From Ruminococcus sp. (GTDB taxonomy: Bacteria > Bacillota > Clostridia > Oscillospirales > Ruminococcaceae): DNA of 64,000 nucleotides. Positions 36,221 to 46,237 of the stretch are shown in pieces; position 1 is the first letter of the stretch, and the number at the start of each line of letters is the position of its first letter. The notes beneath the pieces were generated by a model, which saw nothing but the letters and a program-made list of their open reading frames with translations, did no database searches and was not told the DNA's origin. Where the stretch lies: contig JAGAOV010000017.1 in NCBI GenBank assembly GCA_017623515.1, positions 124,001-188,000 of the forward strand, given 5' to 3'. A program made the translations under genes and the position numbers.

Positions 36221-38089
36221 TTACGGAATAATAAATACGGGAGTTCCTACCTCAACGGCATAGAAGAGGTTTTTAGCGAAATCTGGCGGCAGGTTAATAC
36301 AGCCGTGAGAGCCGTTGTACATGTAAATGTCGCCGCCGTAAGCTGAACGGTTGAGGTCATGGAGACCAACGCCGCACCATGAAACATTCATCCAGTAGTC
36401 AACCGGAGCAGAATAGTCCTCGCCCTCCAGAACCTTTGGGCTTTCTCTTGACCATACCTTGAATACACCAGTAGGAGTAGCTCTGCTGGGATCTGTCTGA
36501 GTACCTGTAACACAGTCTGATTCCATAGAAAGAACGCCGTCAACATAGTACCAGACATGCTGATTTGTAATATCTACCTCAATGTAGGTATTGCCAATAT
36601 CATCAACACCTCTGCGATATGCTCTCTGTGCATAAACAGGTTCAACTGTGACGCTTTCACCAGTCTTGATAAGCTCAATAAGAGCAGCAGCGGTTTCAGC
36701 AACATCTGTTTTCCAGCCGTAGATACCCTGTGCGCCCAGCGGGATTTCAATAGTACCCTGAAGAGTTGACTTAAAAGTACGTGTATAGCCTGCAACGAAT
36801 GTATCATATTTGTCAGCAAGATTTGTCTGAACCCATGCCTTTACAGCATTTTCGTCAACAGTTACCTCATCGTTTTCGCCATATGATACCCATTCAATGA
36901 TAGTTGTTGATTCCAGAATCTCCTGACGGTCTTCAAAGTCATATGTAATAGTAAGTCCCATCATAGCATTAGCCTTTTCAAGGTCATCAGCAAGGCTTTC
37001 AGCAGTTTTTTCAGCAGTAAGGTAGCAGTCACATGCTTCAAGCTTAATGGTAGTTATACCGCTTCTTACCTGTTCAAGAGTATAGTCAACGAGAATGCCT
37101 ACGTCTATCATATCGCCGTCATCCTCAGGGATGATCTCATACATGCCATCAGCCTGTTTCTGGAGGTAAGCGTCTGTAGGCGGCGCAGAACCCCAAGTGT
37201 AGTTACGCACCATATTTTCCAGCATATCCTCATCATAGGTATTGACGAGCTGAACAGAATATTCAGCCGGACTGAAATAATTCTTGAACCAGAGGAATGC
37301 GCTCTGAGAGGCAGCTTCATTGAATACGGAATCATCTGAAAGAGTAACAGCCGAACCGAATTCGCCGCCTGTAAACTTTACTTCCTCACCATTTTTTTTC
37401 ACAAAGGTAAGTCCCTGAACCTCACCGGCATGGATGACCTTGGATTTAGCTTCATCCATAGTCATGCCGCTTATATCTACACCATTCATAAATGTATTAG
37501 GCAGGAATCCCTTGCTGCATACAAGCATACCGATAACATAGGCAATAATAAGGAGCATTACTGCTGAAAAAGCAGCGATAATTCCGATACGGCTTTTTTT
37601 TGCCGCAGCTGCAGCCTGAGCCTGCTGTCTCTGGCTTTGTCTGTAGTCTCTTGGTACTTCATAGTCATAGCTTGCAGGTGTTTGTCTCTGGCGTGACTGT
37701 GCAGGCTGACGCTGAACATAACGCTGAGCTTCAGCGGCAGTTGAAGAGGGTGCAGAGGATCTTCTCTGACTGGAATAGCTGCCGTCCATTCTGTTCATGG
37801 ATTCCTTGATCTGACGCATTTTATCCTTTTTTTCATCAGTAGGATTTATGGTCTGAGAAGCGGCCTTTGAGGTAAGCACACGTTTTTTCTGAGGGCTGTT
37901 CTGTATACTGGAAAGCTGGGAAATGCTTTTTGTGCTTGCAGCCTTTCGCTGCTGCTGTGACTGAACCGGTCTGCGCTGGCCATTTGTCAGTGACTGCTGC
38001 ATACTGCGGTGCAGATCATCTCTTGCAGCGTTTTGTGCAGGTGCATTGCCTGATTGTCTGTTGTAGTTAGGGTTTCTGTTTTCGTTCAA
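36221..38089 (-). CDS. Membrane-anchored L,D-transpeptidase (YkuD) with PG-binding domain
   Basis: A 622-residue cell-wall cross-linking enzyme. The first ~165 residues are a Gln/Arg/Ser-rich cytoplasmic tail, then one membrane helix (about 168-190, IGIIAAFSAVMLLIIAYVIG). The extracellular part has a peptidoglycan-binding_4-like region (MNGVDISGMTMDEAKSKVI begins it) and a C-terminal YkuD domain with the catalytic SHGCINLPP (Cys near residue 598) and the upstream His in GVGLHDLNRSA. It would form 3-3 cross-links. The unusually long disordered N-terminus could be a divisome or kinase target. Starts from the promoter at 38210-38238. Confidence 0.92.
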   Translation of the reverse strand: MNENRNPNYNRQSGNAPAQNAARDDLHRSMQQSLTNGQRRPVQSQQQRKAASTKSISQLSSIQNSPQKKRVLTSKAASQTINPTDEKKDKMRQIKESMNRMDGSYSSQRRSSAPSSTAAEAQRYVQRQPAQSRQRQTPASYDYEVPRDYRQSQRQQAQAAAAAKKSRIGIIAAFSAVMLLIIAYVIGMLVCSKGFLPNTFMNGVDISGMTMDEAKSKVIHAGEVQGLTFVKKNGEEVKFTGGEFGSAVTLSDDSVFNEAASQSAFLWFKNYFSPAEYSVQLVNTYDEDMLENMVRNYTWGSAPPTDAYLQKQADGMYEIIPEDDGDMIDVGILVDYTLEQVRSGITTIKLEACDCYLTAEKTAESLADDLEKANAMMGLTITYDFEDRQEILESTTIIEWVSYGENDEVTVDENAVKAWVQTNLADKYDTFVAGYTRTFKSTLQGTIEIPLGAQGIYGWKTDVAETAAALIELIKTGESVTVEPVYAQRAYRRGVDDIGNTYIEVDITNQHVWYYVDGVLSMESDCVTGTQTDPSRATPTGVFKVWSRESPKVLEGEDYSAPVDYWMNVSWCGVGLHDLNRSAYGGDIYMYNGSHGCINLPPDFAKNLFYAVEVGTPVFIIP

Positions 38090-38209
38090 AATGATCTTCC
38101 TTTCTCTTTATAAAACGCCTTGTTGTCTGTATAAAAGCCTGCAATAACCAAATGGAACAGCTGGCAGATATTTTATGAGGCGTTGCTTTTATTATGTCAT
38201 TACCTATTT

Positions 38210-38238
38210 ATTATATATTACTCAATCCCTTTTGTCAA
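38210..38238 (-). promoter_or_regulatory. Promoter of the L,D-transpeptidase gene
   Basis: TTGACA (complement of 38233-38238), 17-bp spacer, TATAAT (complement of 38210-38215). The ~110-nt leader has an AACGCCT/AGGCGTT stem-loop (38178-38184 with 38114-38120). Confidence 0.85.
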
Positions 38239-38416
38239 CCGTTTTCGACAACTTCCGAAATGAAAATTTCAGATGCGGAAATAATGAATATTAAAATGAG
38301 ATTAAATTCATAGGACAATGAGGTTAATAAAGATGGAAATTCATTTAGTCAAATGGAAAACGTTCTTTTTAGTGAATATGCACAAAATCCGGACAAATCT
38401 TTGTGAAATGTCGCAA

Positions 38417-38445
38417 TTGACAGAAATTGTGAATTGTACTATAAT
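38417..38445 (+). promoter_or_regulatory. Promoter of the pectate lyase gene, with structured leader
   Basis: TTGACA (38417-38422), 17-bp spacer, TATAAT (38440-38445). The leader right after it folds: GACAGAT (38454-38460) pairs with ATCTGTC (38486-38492), enclosing GGCA/TGCC. The rest of the 444-bp gap to the transpeptidase gene (about 38240-38415) is AT-rich and shows nothing I can name. Confidence 0.85.
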
Positions 38446-38533
38446 TACATATGGACAGATTTGGCATTGAGGAGTGCCGACATTCATCTGTCGTCAAACA
38501 TCATTATTGGTTTTATTGTAGGAGGTATTACCA

Positions 38534-41500
38534 ATGAAAAAGAACACAAAAAGAACACTTGCTGCACTTCTGGCAGTAAGCACGCTGGTATCAGGCATGT
38601 CAGCAATGACAGCAGACGCAATGACCAGCACAGAGGCTGATTCTATCAGCATGACAATGCCGCTGGTAACAGCAGGCAGCTCAGTAACCGTTGTATCATC
38701 AGCAGGTTACGAAGAAGGTGCATATGCAGTATGGGCACCGGTAGATGGCGCAGACGGTTACAATGTATACTGCGACGGCGTACAGCTTGATTCCATGCTT
38801 ATTCGTCAGTACGAGGATGGCTCATTCCGTGCAGACGCTGTAGGTATCAAGGCTGGCAGCCACACACTGAAGATCGTTCCCACAAGCGGCGGTTCAGAAA
38901 TGACCGGCGCAGCAGCAGAAACAACTGTTACTTCAACTTCTTATGACAGAAGCGGTTTCTGTTTTGCAGACAATTCTATCACAGGCGGTTCAGGTATAGG
39001 TGCATACAATGATGATGGTACCCTGAAGAGTGATGCAGTAGTTCTCTATGTTACAGAGGATACAAAGAGCACAGTTACAATGGAAGTGCAGACTGCTGCA
39101 ACAAAGACAACATCATGTACAGGTCTCGGAGCAATTCTCAAGGCAATGCAGAAGGGTTATGAGACACGTCCTGTATGTATCCGTATTATCGGCAAGGTAA
39201 CGATCGACGATATTAATACATCCGGCGATGCAAACAATCTGCTCATTAAGGCAAGCTCAACCAGCAGTCCGATCCAGAACATAACAGTTGAAGGTATCGG
39301 CGAAGATGCAACATGCTACGGCTGGGGTATCCGCTGCCAGAGAGCAAGAAGCATTGAAGTAAGAAATCTTGCTGTAATGCTTTTCGGTGATGATGGTATC
39401 GCACTTGAAACAGATAACTACAATATCTGGATCCATGACAATGACATTTTCTACGGTACAGCAGGCGGTGATGCTGACCAGGCTAAGGGCGATGGCTCGA
39501 TGGACCTGAAGAATGACTCCAAGTATATCACAATTTCCTATAACCACTTCTGGGATTCAGGAAAGATGTCTCTCTGCGGTATGAAGAGCGAGACAGGTGA
39601 GAACTGGATCACATATCATCACAACTGGTTCGACCACTCTGATTCCCGTCATCCGAGAATCCGCACAATGTCTGTACACGTATATAATAACTACTATGAC
39701 GGCAATGCCAAGTATGGCGTGGGCGTTACAATGGGCGGCTGCGCATTTGTTGAGAATAACTATTTCAGAAACTGTCAGTATCCGATGATGAGCTCCGGTC
39801 AGGGTACAGATGCACTGGGCGATGGAACATTCTCCGGTGAAAACGGCGGTGTTATCAAGTCATACGGCAACTATATGGAAGGCCATAAGAGCTATCTTAC
39901 ATATCAGTCAAATGGTGCTGAGTCTGACGCATATGAGGCTTCATCAAGAGATGAACAGGTTCCCTCTGATGTAAAGGCAGTACAGGGCGGTACTGGCTAC
40001 AATAACTTTGATACAAACAGCAGCATTATGTACAGCTATACTCCTGATGCAGCAGCAGATGTTCCTTCCAAGGTTATGTCTCTTGCAGGCAGACAGAACG
40101 GCGGTGACTTTGAATGGGAATTCGATGATTCAGTTGATGACAAGGATTATGCAGTAAACTCTGCACTTATGTCTGCTATCCTTTCCTATGACGATTCTGT
40201 TGTTGCTATCGGCAGCGGTTTTGAGAATATTCAGGGTGAAATAACCACACCTACCACCACTGCAACAACAACCACAAAGCAGGGTGATACAACAACAACA
40301 AAGTCTACAACCAAGACAACAGCTACCTCCGGCAGCACAGTAACAGCAGGCGATTATGTTCACAACTTCACTGAGAATGACAAATCCAGCACATTCTACA
40401 CAATTAATGGTAATACATCCACTTCCAAGGGCACAGTTACTTACAATGGTCTGACGCTGACAAAGTGCCTGAAGATGGAATCCGCAACGACTATCGACTT
40501 TAACGGTTCTGGTACGCTTACTCTGGTATTTGCAGAGGCAGGCAAGACTGTAAAGGTTGACGGCACAAAGTATACAACAGACGCAAGCGGTATTGTAACT
40601 GTAGATCTGGCAGCAGGCAATCACCAGATCACAAAGGGCGATGCTATCAACCTGTTCTACATGGTTCTTTCCGGCGAAGGCGGCACAATTGTAACAACAG
40701 CTTCTACAAGCGGTTCACAGGGCGGCGATACAACAGTTTCTACAACAAAGACAACTGTTTCTACACAGAAGCCCGTTGTAGAGGGTGAGCTGGAAGTAGT
40801 AAGCGTTGGCGGCTGGAACGAAATGATGTATATGGTAGTATCCGGCGTTTCTGATGCAGATGTAACATCTGTTTCCTACAGCGGTCCGGTAAGCGGTTCT
40901 CTCACAGGTGAGGACTTTGAATATCTGGTAAGAGATGTTGATAACGGCGCAAGAGTTGACATTACAGGTCTTACACCAGGTATGTATACCATTACAATGG
41001 AAACATCTAAGGGTAAGGCAACAGTAAGCAGTGTGGCAGTAGGTCAGCAGGATCGTTCAGGTTATGCTCACTTTAACTATACAGCAGGCGTTGGCGCATA
41101 CAATGACAATGGTACACTCAAGGACAATGCAATCGTTCTCTATGTAACAGACGGAAATAAGGACACAGTATCCGTAACATCCAAGGACGGCACAACTGTA
41201 AAGGGTATCGGTAATATCCTTAACTCTGCTGGTAAGGATAACGGCTCCGGTGCAACATCCAAGGGCGGTACACCTAATACAAACAGCGGTATCATCGAAA
41301 AGCTTGCTAAGGACGGCACACCTCTGGTAATCAGAATCATCGGCAATGTAACTGCTCCGGCAGGTCTGACAGAATATGACTCCGTAAACTACGGCGGTTC
41401 TGTTGGTGATAATGGCTTCATGGCAAGAATGCAGTCTGGTAAGGATATTACAATTGAAGGTATCGGTACTGATGCTACAATCAACGGCTGGGGCATCCAC

Positions 41501-42676
41501 TTTATTGCAGAATCCGGCAATCTTGAGCTTGGTAAGAGCTTCGAGGTAAGAAACATTGCATTCAGAAATGTTCCAGAGGACTGTCTTGGTATGGAAGGTC
41601 AGCAGGGTGACAATGCGCTGACAGCTCCGGTTGAAAGATGCTGGATCCACAACTGCGAATTCTATGCTCCTAAGATTTCTAATCCTGCTGAATCCGATAA
41701 GGACGGCGGCGACGGCGCATGCGACTTCAAGCGTGGTCAGTATTTTACAAACAGCTATTGCTACTATGAAGGTTATCATAAGACAAACCTTGTTGGTTCT
41801 TCTGACTCAAGCCTTCAGTATCACCTGACATATCACCACAACTACTGGAAGAACTGTGAATCCCGTGGTCCGCTTGCTCGTCAGGCTGACATTCACATGT
41901 ACAACAACGTATTTGACGGTCAGACAAGTTATTGTATGAATCCGAGAGCAAATGCTTATATCTTCTCTGAATACAACTACTTCAAGGATTCTAAGGATCC
42001 AATGGAAGTTACAAGCGGTGGCGTAGTAAAGAGTTATAATGACGTATTTGACAATGTAAGAGGTAATGAGCAGGGAACTATTGTAAGCAGCAGAACTGAA
42101 AAGGTTTCTTCTGCATGTCTCTATGCAGGCTTTGAAATGGATTCTTCCATCTCTTATGTTCCGTCCGGAAACTATGTGCTTCTTGAATCAACAAGCACAC
42201 TGGGCACAGATCTGACTGCTATGTTTGAAACAGACGGCGGATGTATGGATGAAATGAGCATTTCTGGTAATATCACTATCACTCCTGGTTCTACAGAAAC
42301 AACAACTACAACAACAACTACTACAACTACTAAGACAGAAACAACAACTACAACATCCAAGACAACAGTATCCACCACATCAAACGGCGGTGACAACACA
42401 ACAGCAACTACAACAAAGACAACTACAACTACTACAGCAAGTTCAAGTCTTAATATTGATCCGAATGCAGTATACGGTGATGTAAATCTTGATGGTGCGG
42501 TTTCACTGGTAGACGTAGTATATCTCAACAAGTTTATTGCAGGTTCTGTAAAGCTGAATGATCAGCAGCAGAAGAATGCAGACTGTGTACTTGATGACAT
42601 AGTAAACGCAAGTGATATGACAGCACTGCTGAAATTCTGTGTAGAAGCTATTGATTCAATTCCGGTTAATCCGTAA
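38534..42676 (+). CDS. Secreted double pectate lyase (PL1-PL1) with dockerin
   Basis: A 1380-residue exported enzyme. Signal peptide (residues 1-29, AALLAVSTLVSG core); FN3-like domain (~50-115); PL1 lyase 1 (~130-560) with DGSMDLKNDSKYITISYNHF (calcium Asp) and DSRHPRIR (catalytic Arg); Thr linker; a ~110-residue beta domain (YVHNFTENDKSSTFYTI onward) of the kind often attached to pectinases; Thr linker; FN3-like domain (~750-830); PL1 lyase 2 (~835-1245) with DGACDFKRGQYFTNSYCYYEG and ESRGPLAR; Thr linker; and a type I dockerin (GDVNLDGAVSLVDVVYLNKF, then ADCVLDDIVNASDMTALLKF). It cleaves polygalacturonan by beta-elimination while docked on a scaffoldin. The two lyases are diverged, so different site preferences are likely. 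GGAGG precedes the ATG. Confidence 0.95.
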   Translation: MKKNTKRTLAALLAVSTLVSGMSAMTADAMTSTEADSISMTMPLVTAGSSVTVVSSAGYEEGAYAVWAPVDGADGYNVYCDGVQLDSMLIRQYEDGSFRADAVGIKAGSHTLKIVPTSGGSEMTGAAAETTVTSTSYDRSGFCFADNSITGGSGIGAYNDDGTLKSDAVVLYVTEDTKSTVTMEVQTAATKTTSCTGLGAILKAMQKGYETRPVCIRIIGKVTIDDINTSGDANNLLIKASSTSSPIQNITVEGIGEDATCYGWGIRCQRARSIEVRNLAVMLFGDDGIALETDNYNIWIHDNDIFYGTAGGDADQAKGDGSMDLKNDSKYITISYNHFWDSGKMSLCGMKSETGENWITYHHNWFDHSDSRHPRIRTMSVHVYNNYYDGNAKYGVGVTMGGCAFVENNYFRNCQYPMMSSGQGTDALGDGTFSGENGGVIKSYGNYMEGHKSYLTYQSNGAESDAYEASSRDEQVPSDVKAVQGGTGYNNFDTNSSIMYSYTPDAAADVPSKVMSLAGRQNGGDFEWEFDDSVDDKDYAVNSALMSAILSYDDSVVAIGSGFENIQGEITTPTTTATTTTKQGDTTTTKSTTKTTATSGSTVTAGDYVHNFTENDKSSTFYTINGNTSTSKGTVTYNGLTLTKCLKMESATTIDFNGSGTLTLVFAEAGKTVKVDGTKYTTDASGIVTVDLAAGNHQITKGDAINLFYMVLSGEGGTIVTTASTSGSQGGDTTVSTTKTTVSTQKPVVEGELEVVSVGGWNEMMYMVVSGVSDADVTSVSYSGPVSGSLTGEDFEYLVRDVDNGARVDITGLTPGMYTITMETSKGKATVSSVAVGQQDRSGYAHFNYTAGVGAYNDNGTLKDNAIVLYVTDGNKDTVSVTSKDGTTVKGIGNILNSAGKDNGSGATSKGGTPNTNSGIIEKLAKDGTPLVIRIIGNVTAPAGLTEYDSVNYGGSVGDNGFMARMQSGKDITIEGIGTDATINGWGIHFIAESGNLELGKSFEVRNIAFRNVPEDCLGMEGQQGDNALTAPVERCWIHNCEFYAPKISNPAESDKDGGDGACDFKRGQYFTNSYCYYEGYHKTNLVGSSDSSLQYHLTYHHNYWKNCESRGPLARQADIHMYNNVFDGQTSYCMNPRANAYIFSEYNYFKDSKDPMEVTSGGVVKSYNDVFDNVRGNEQGTIVSSRTEKVSSACLYAGFEMDSSISYVPSGNYVLLESTSTLGTDLTAMFETDGGCMDEMSISGNITITPGSTETTTTTTTTTTTKTETTTTTSKTTVSTTSNGGDNTTATTTKTTTTTTASSSLNIDPNAVYGDVNLDGAVSLVDVVYLNKFIAGSVKLNDQQQKNADCVLDDIVNASDMTALLKFCVEAIDSIPVNP

Positions 42677-42711
42677 GCAGATAATTTCTGATTGAAAAAT
42701 CCCTATTATTT

Positions 42712-42744
42712 CGGGCTGTACCCATTCAGGTACAGCCCGATTTT

Positions 42745-42746
<2 letters not shown>
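42712..42746. terminator. Bidirectional terminator between the pectate lyase and collagen-like genes
   Basis: CGGGCTGTACC (42712-42722) pairs perfectly with GGTACAGCCCG (42729-42739), loop CATTCA, followed by ATTTTTT. Confidence 0.93.
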
Positions 42747-43611
<865 letters not shown>

Positions 43612-43633
43612 TTATACTCCTTTCTGCGGCAAA

Positions 43634-44707
43634 TCACTTATGCCGCTTGTTTTTAAAATATTTTTCATTGTATTTGCAGGATGGATGCGCAGGACTTTCT
43701 GACATAGCTGTCTTATGCCAGTAATACGCCTCTTCTTCCATTCCAAGTCTGTCATAGCAAAGGCAAAGCTGAATTGCAGGAATCAGCAGTGAATAGTCCT
43801 GTCTTACAAAGCCTTGGTTTTCATTTCTGTTTTCTCCTGCTGAAACAGCCGCCTTGTACCAGTATACAGCCTCATGGTATTTTTTCTCATCAATATAAAT
43901 ACTGCCTAAACAGCAGCATAGTTCAGGTATTGGTATACCGTATTGGAGACCACGGACGGCTGCATTTTTTGCGCCGGATATATTACCGGATGCCTTATAG
44001 CATTCAGCCATGCGGAGACATGCTTCACGGCAGTCTGGCTGCCATACGTCCCTGCGGCTGAGATATTCTTCAAAAACGATTATTGCAGCTTTATAAGCTT
44101 TATTATCGGCAAGCTCTCTTCCGTAGTAATAAAGCTCTCTGCCGGAAAATTCATGACCTTCTGCTTTAAGTTTCTGGTAAATGCGCAGATTTCTTAGATT
44201 TTTGCCGTGTTTTAATTTTCTGTGAGAAACAGCAGCATCACCGTATATTATATTTCCTTTTGGAGCAATGCACTCATGAACTGCACCTTCCCACATGAAC
44301 CCCATATCACGTTTCAGGATACGTTCTCTCAGGAATGTGAAAACAGGCTTTCCTTTTTCATCAAAAGCTGTATGATAGGGGAGCATTACCACATCGGCAG
44401 TGAGGTTTTCCTTTATCCGCATGAATTTTTCACGGTTCACACCCTCTATCACATCATCAGCATCAATCCAGAGCTGATATTCGCATTCTGCTTTTGAAAA
44501 GGAGAAGTTCCGTGCATCTGAGAAATTGTCATTCCATGGGAAGTCATAAACCTTTGCACCCATAGAACGGGCTATTTTCTTTGTGGAATCCTCCGAACCT
44601 GTATCAGTGATTATAATTTCATCAGCAATCCCCTTTACGGAGGAAAGGCACCTTTCCAGCACCTCTTCCTCATTCCGTACTATCATACAAAGACTTATCT
44701 CTGCCAT
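43634..44707 (-). CDS. Family 2 glycosyltransferase with TPR-like C-terminus
   Basis: A 357-residue cytosolic GT-A glycosyltransferase. MAEISLCMIVRNEEEVLERCLSSV opens the fold; DEIIITDTGSEDSTKKIARS binds the nucleotide; LWIDADDVIEG contains the DxD metal motif. After ~residue 190, helical repeats (ALYYYGRELADNKAY-type and CCCLGSIYIDEKKYHEAVYWYKAAV) resemble TPRs. It is similar to the SunS/BclA-associated protein glycosyltransferases. It sits directly upstream of the collagen-like gene and probably glycosylates it. The start at 44707 is favoured over 44716, which abuts the ribosome site AAAGGA. Confidence 0.9.
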   Translation of the reverse strand: MAEISLCMIVRNEEEVLERCLSSVKGIADEIIITDTGSEDSTKKIARSMGAKVYDFPWNDNFSDARNFSFSKAECEYQLWIDADDVIEGVNREKFMRIKENLTADVVMLPYHTAFDEKGKPVFTFLRERILKRDMGFMWEGAVHECIAPKGNIIYGDAAVSHRKLKHGKNLRNLRIYQKLKAEGHEFSGRELYYYGRELADNKAYKAAIIVFEEYLSRRDVWQPDCREACLRMAECYKASGNISGAKNAAVRGLQYGIPIPELCCCLGSIYIDEKKYHEAVYWYKAAVSAGENRNENQGFVRQDYSLLIPAIQLCLCYDRLGMEEEAYYWHKTAMSESPAHPSCKYNEKYFKNKRHK

Positions 44708-44803
44708 GACTCCCATTCCTTTCGTTTACAGGGTTCACTTTCAATATATGCTGAGAATTTGAAAGGGTGAATGCCGTGAATCTGATTTCAGCAGTACACT
44801 GTA

Positions 44804-44833
44804 ATTTTATCATGCAAGAATGAAGTTCTTCAA
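44804..44833 (-). promoter_or_regulatory. Likely promoter of the glycosyltransferase/collagen operon
   Basis: TTGAAG (complement of 44828-44833), 18-bp spacer, TAAAAT (complement of 44804-44809). It is weaker than other promoters here. Confidence 0.5.
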
Positions 44834-44898
44834 CTGTGTTTTTTTAGTCAGAATTAACATATTTTCGATGGAAGCTTCTTTTTTGTGCGCTGTTTCTA

Positions 44899-44927
44899 TT
44901 GACATTTCTTCCTTGTCGTATTATAAT
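44899..44927 (+). promoter_or_regulatory. Promoter of the dacA/VanY-like operon
   Basis: TTGACA (44899-44904), 17-bp spacer, TATAAT (44922-44927), about 35 nt before the ATG at 44966. Confidence 0.85.
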
Positions 44928-44965
44928 TAAGATTGATATACTATTTATTATGGATGAGGTGCATC

Positions 44966-46204
44966 ATGAACTTTATGAAAAAGGTAACCGGCGAAAACCG
45001 GTGGATCGGTATACTTCTGATCGTATCAGCTGCTATACTTGTTTTCCTGTTGATTGCTGTTATTATTGTCAGCTCCGGAAAATCTGACTGGAAGGAAAGC
45101 AGTCAGGCTCAAAGTTCCTCAAGCTCGGAAGATGACATGATATTCGTTACAAATACAGGCGTTGCCGGCAATAAGGATAAGCCTGCCAGAACAGATGAAA
45201 ATGTAAGCAAAAATTATCCTGATTATGCTGATGACGCTTTAATGCTTACAGCTTCCAACATCTACAGCGATTATGCTGTTCTCCTTGATGTTCAGACTAA
45301 TGACATTCTGGCATACAGAGGCGCAGAACTTCGTATGAGTCCGGCTTCTATGACTAAGCTTATGACTTTGCTGGTTGCTGTGGAAAATATTTCCGACTTC
45401 AATGCAAAATATACCCTTACATACGAAATGATCTCACCTCTTATTGAACAGGACGCAGCCCGTGCCGGATTTGAGGATCAGGAGACTGTCTCTATCACCG
45501 ACCTGCTTTACGGTATGATACTTCCCTCAGGTGCTGACGCTACTATCGCTGTAGTTCAGTATGTTGCCGGAAACGAGGATACTTTTGTTGACATGATGAA
45601 CGACAAGGCGGCAGAACTTGGTATGACGCACACTCACTTCACTAATTCAACAGGTCTCTTTGATGAACAGCATTATTCTACTGCTGTTGATATTGCTATG
45701 CTTATGAAAGAAGTTATGCAGAACACCATTTGCAGAAAGATACTCAGCACTGTTGAATATACTACAACATCTACTCAGCAGCATCCAGGCGGTATTCTTC
45801 TTCAGAGTACCACCTTCAGCAGAATGTATGGAACTGAAGTTTCTGGTATAGAAATCATTGCCGGAAAAACCGGTTTCCATGATCAGGCTATGCAGTGTCT
45901 CGCTTCATACGCTCGTGCTGTTGACGGAAAGGAATACGTGCTTATCACTGCACATGCTGCTACTGATATGGATCCCATCCGTGATGCATTTGCAATTTAC
46001 GGCACTATTACCGGAACTTATGCAATGCCTACTGACCTTGAATCACGTACAACTACCACCGCTTCTGATGTTTATGTAATAGTTACTGATGAATACGGCG
46101 CACTTGTTACTGATGAAAACGGCGAGATCGCTACTCAACTGGCTGTTTCTTCCGAAACTACTGAAACAGAGACAGTTGATCCATACAGCGAAGAAATAGA
46201 ATAA
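44966..46204 (+). CDS. dacA: D-alanyl-D-alanine carboxypeptidase (PBP5/DacA family)
   Basis: A 412-residue membrane-anchored serine peptidase that trims the terminal D-Ala of peptidoglycan stem peptides. An N-terminal helix (about 14-35, IGILLIVSAAILVFLLIAVI) anchors it, unlike the C-terminal amphipathic anchor of E. coli PBP5. The catalytic motifs are SPASMTKLMT (SxxK), PSGADATIAV (SxN variant SGA) and AGKTGFHDQA (KTG). The C-terminus is short and Thr/Glu-rich. Start at 44966 (MNFMKKV) follows GATGAGGTG; in-frame codons from 44933 are not used. Downstream is a VanY-like gene in the same operon. Confidence 0.93.
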   Translation: MNFMKKVTGENRWIGILLIVSAAILVFLLIAVIIVSSGKSDWKESSQAQSSSSSEDDMIFVTNTGVAGNKDKPARTDENVSKNYPDYADDALMLTASNIYSDYAVLLDVQTNDILAYRGAELRMSPASMTKLMTLLVAVENISDFNAKYTLTYEMISPLIEQDAARAGFEDQETVSITDLLYGMILPSGADATIAVVQYVAGNEDTFVDMMNDKAAELGMTHTHFTNSTGLFDEQHYSTAVDIAMLMKEVMQNTICRKILSTVEYTTTSTQQHPGGILLQSTTFSRMYGTEVSGIEIIAGKTGFHDQAMQCLASYARAVDGKEYVLITAHAATDMDPIRDAFAIYGTITGTYAMPTDLESRTTTTASDVYVIVTDEYGALVTDENGEIATQLAVSSETTETETVDPYSEEIE

Positions 46205-46237
46205 TCACACCAAAACCTGAAAGGAGCTGCTGTTATC

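Noticed and set aside
38434..38640. 68-codon frame starting upstream of the pectate lyase
   Set aside because: It begins at the promoter -10 and overlaps the signal-peptide start in another frame; shadow only.
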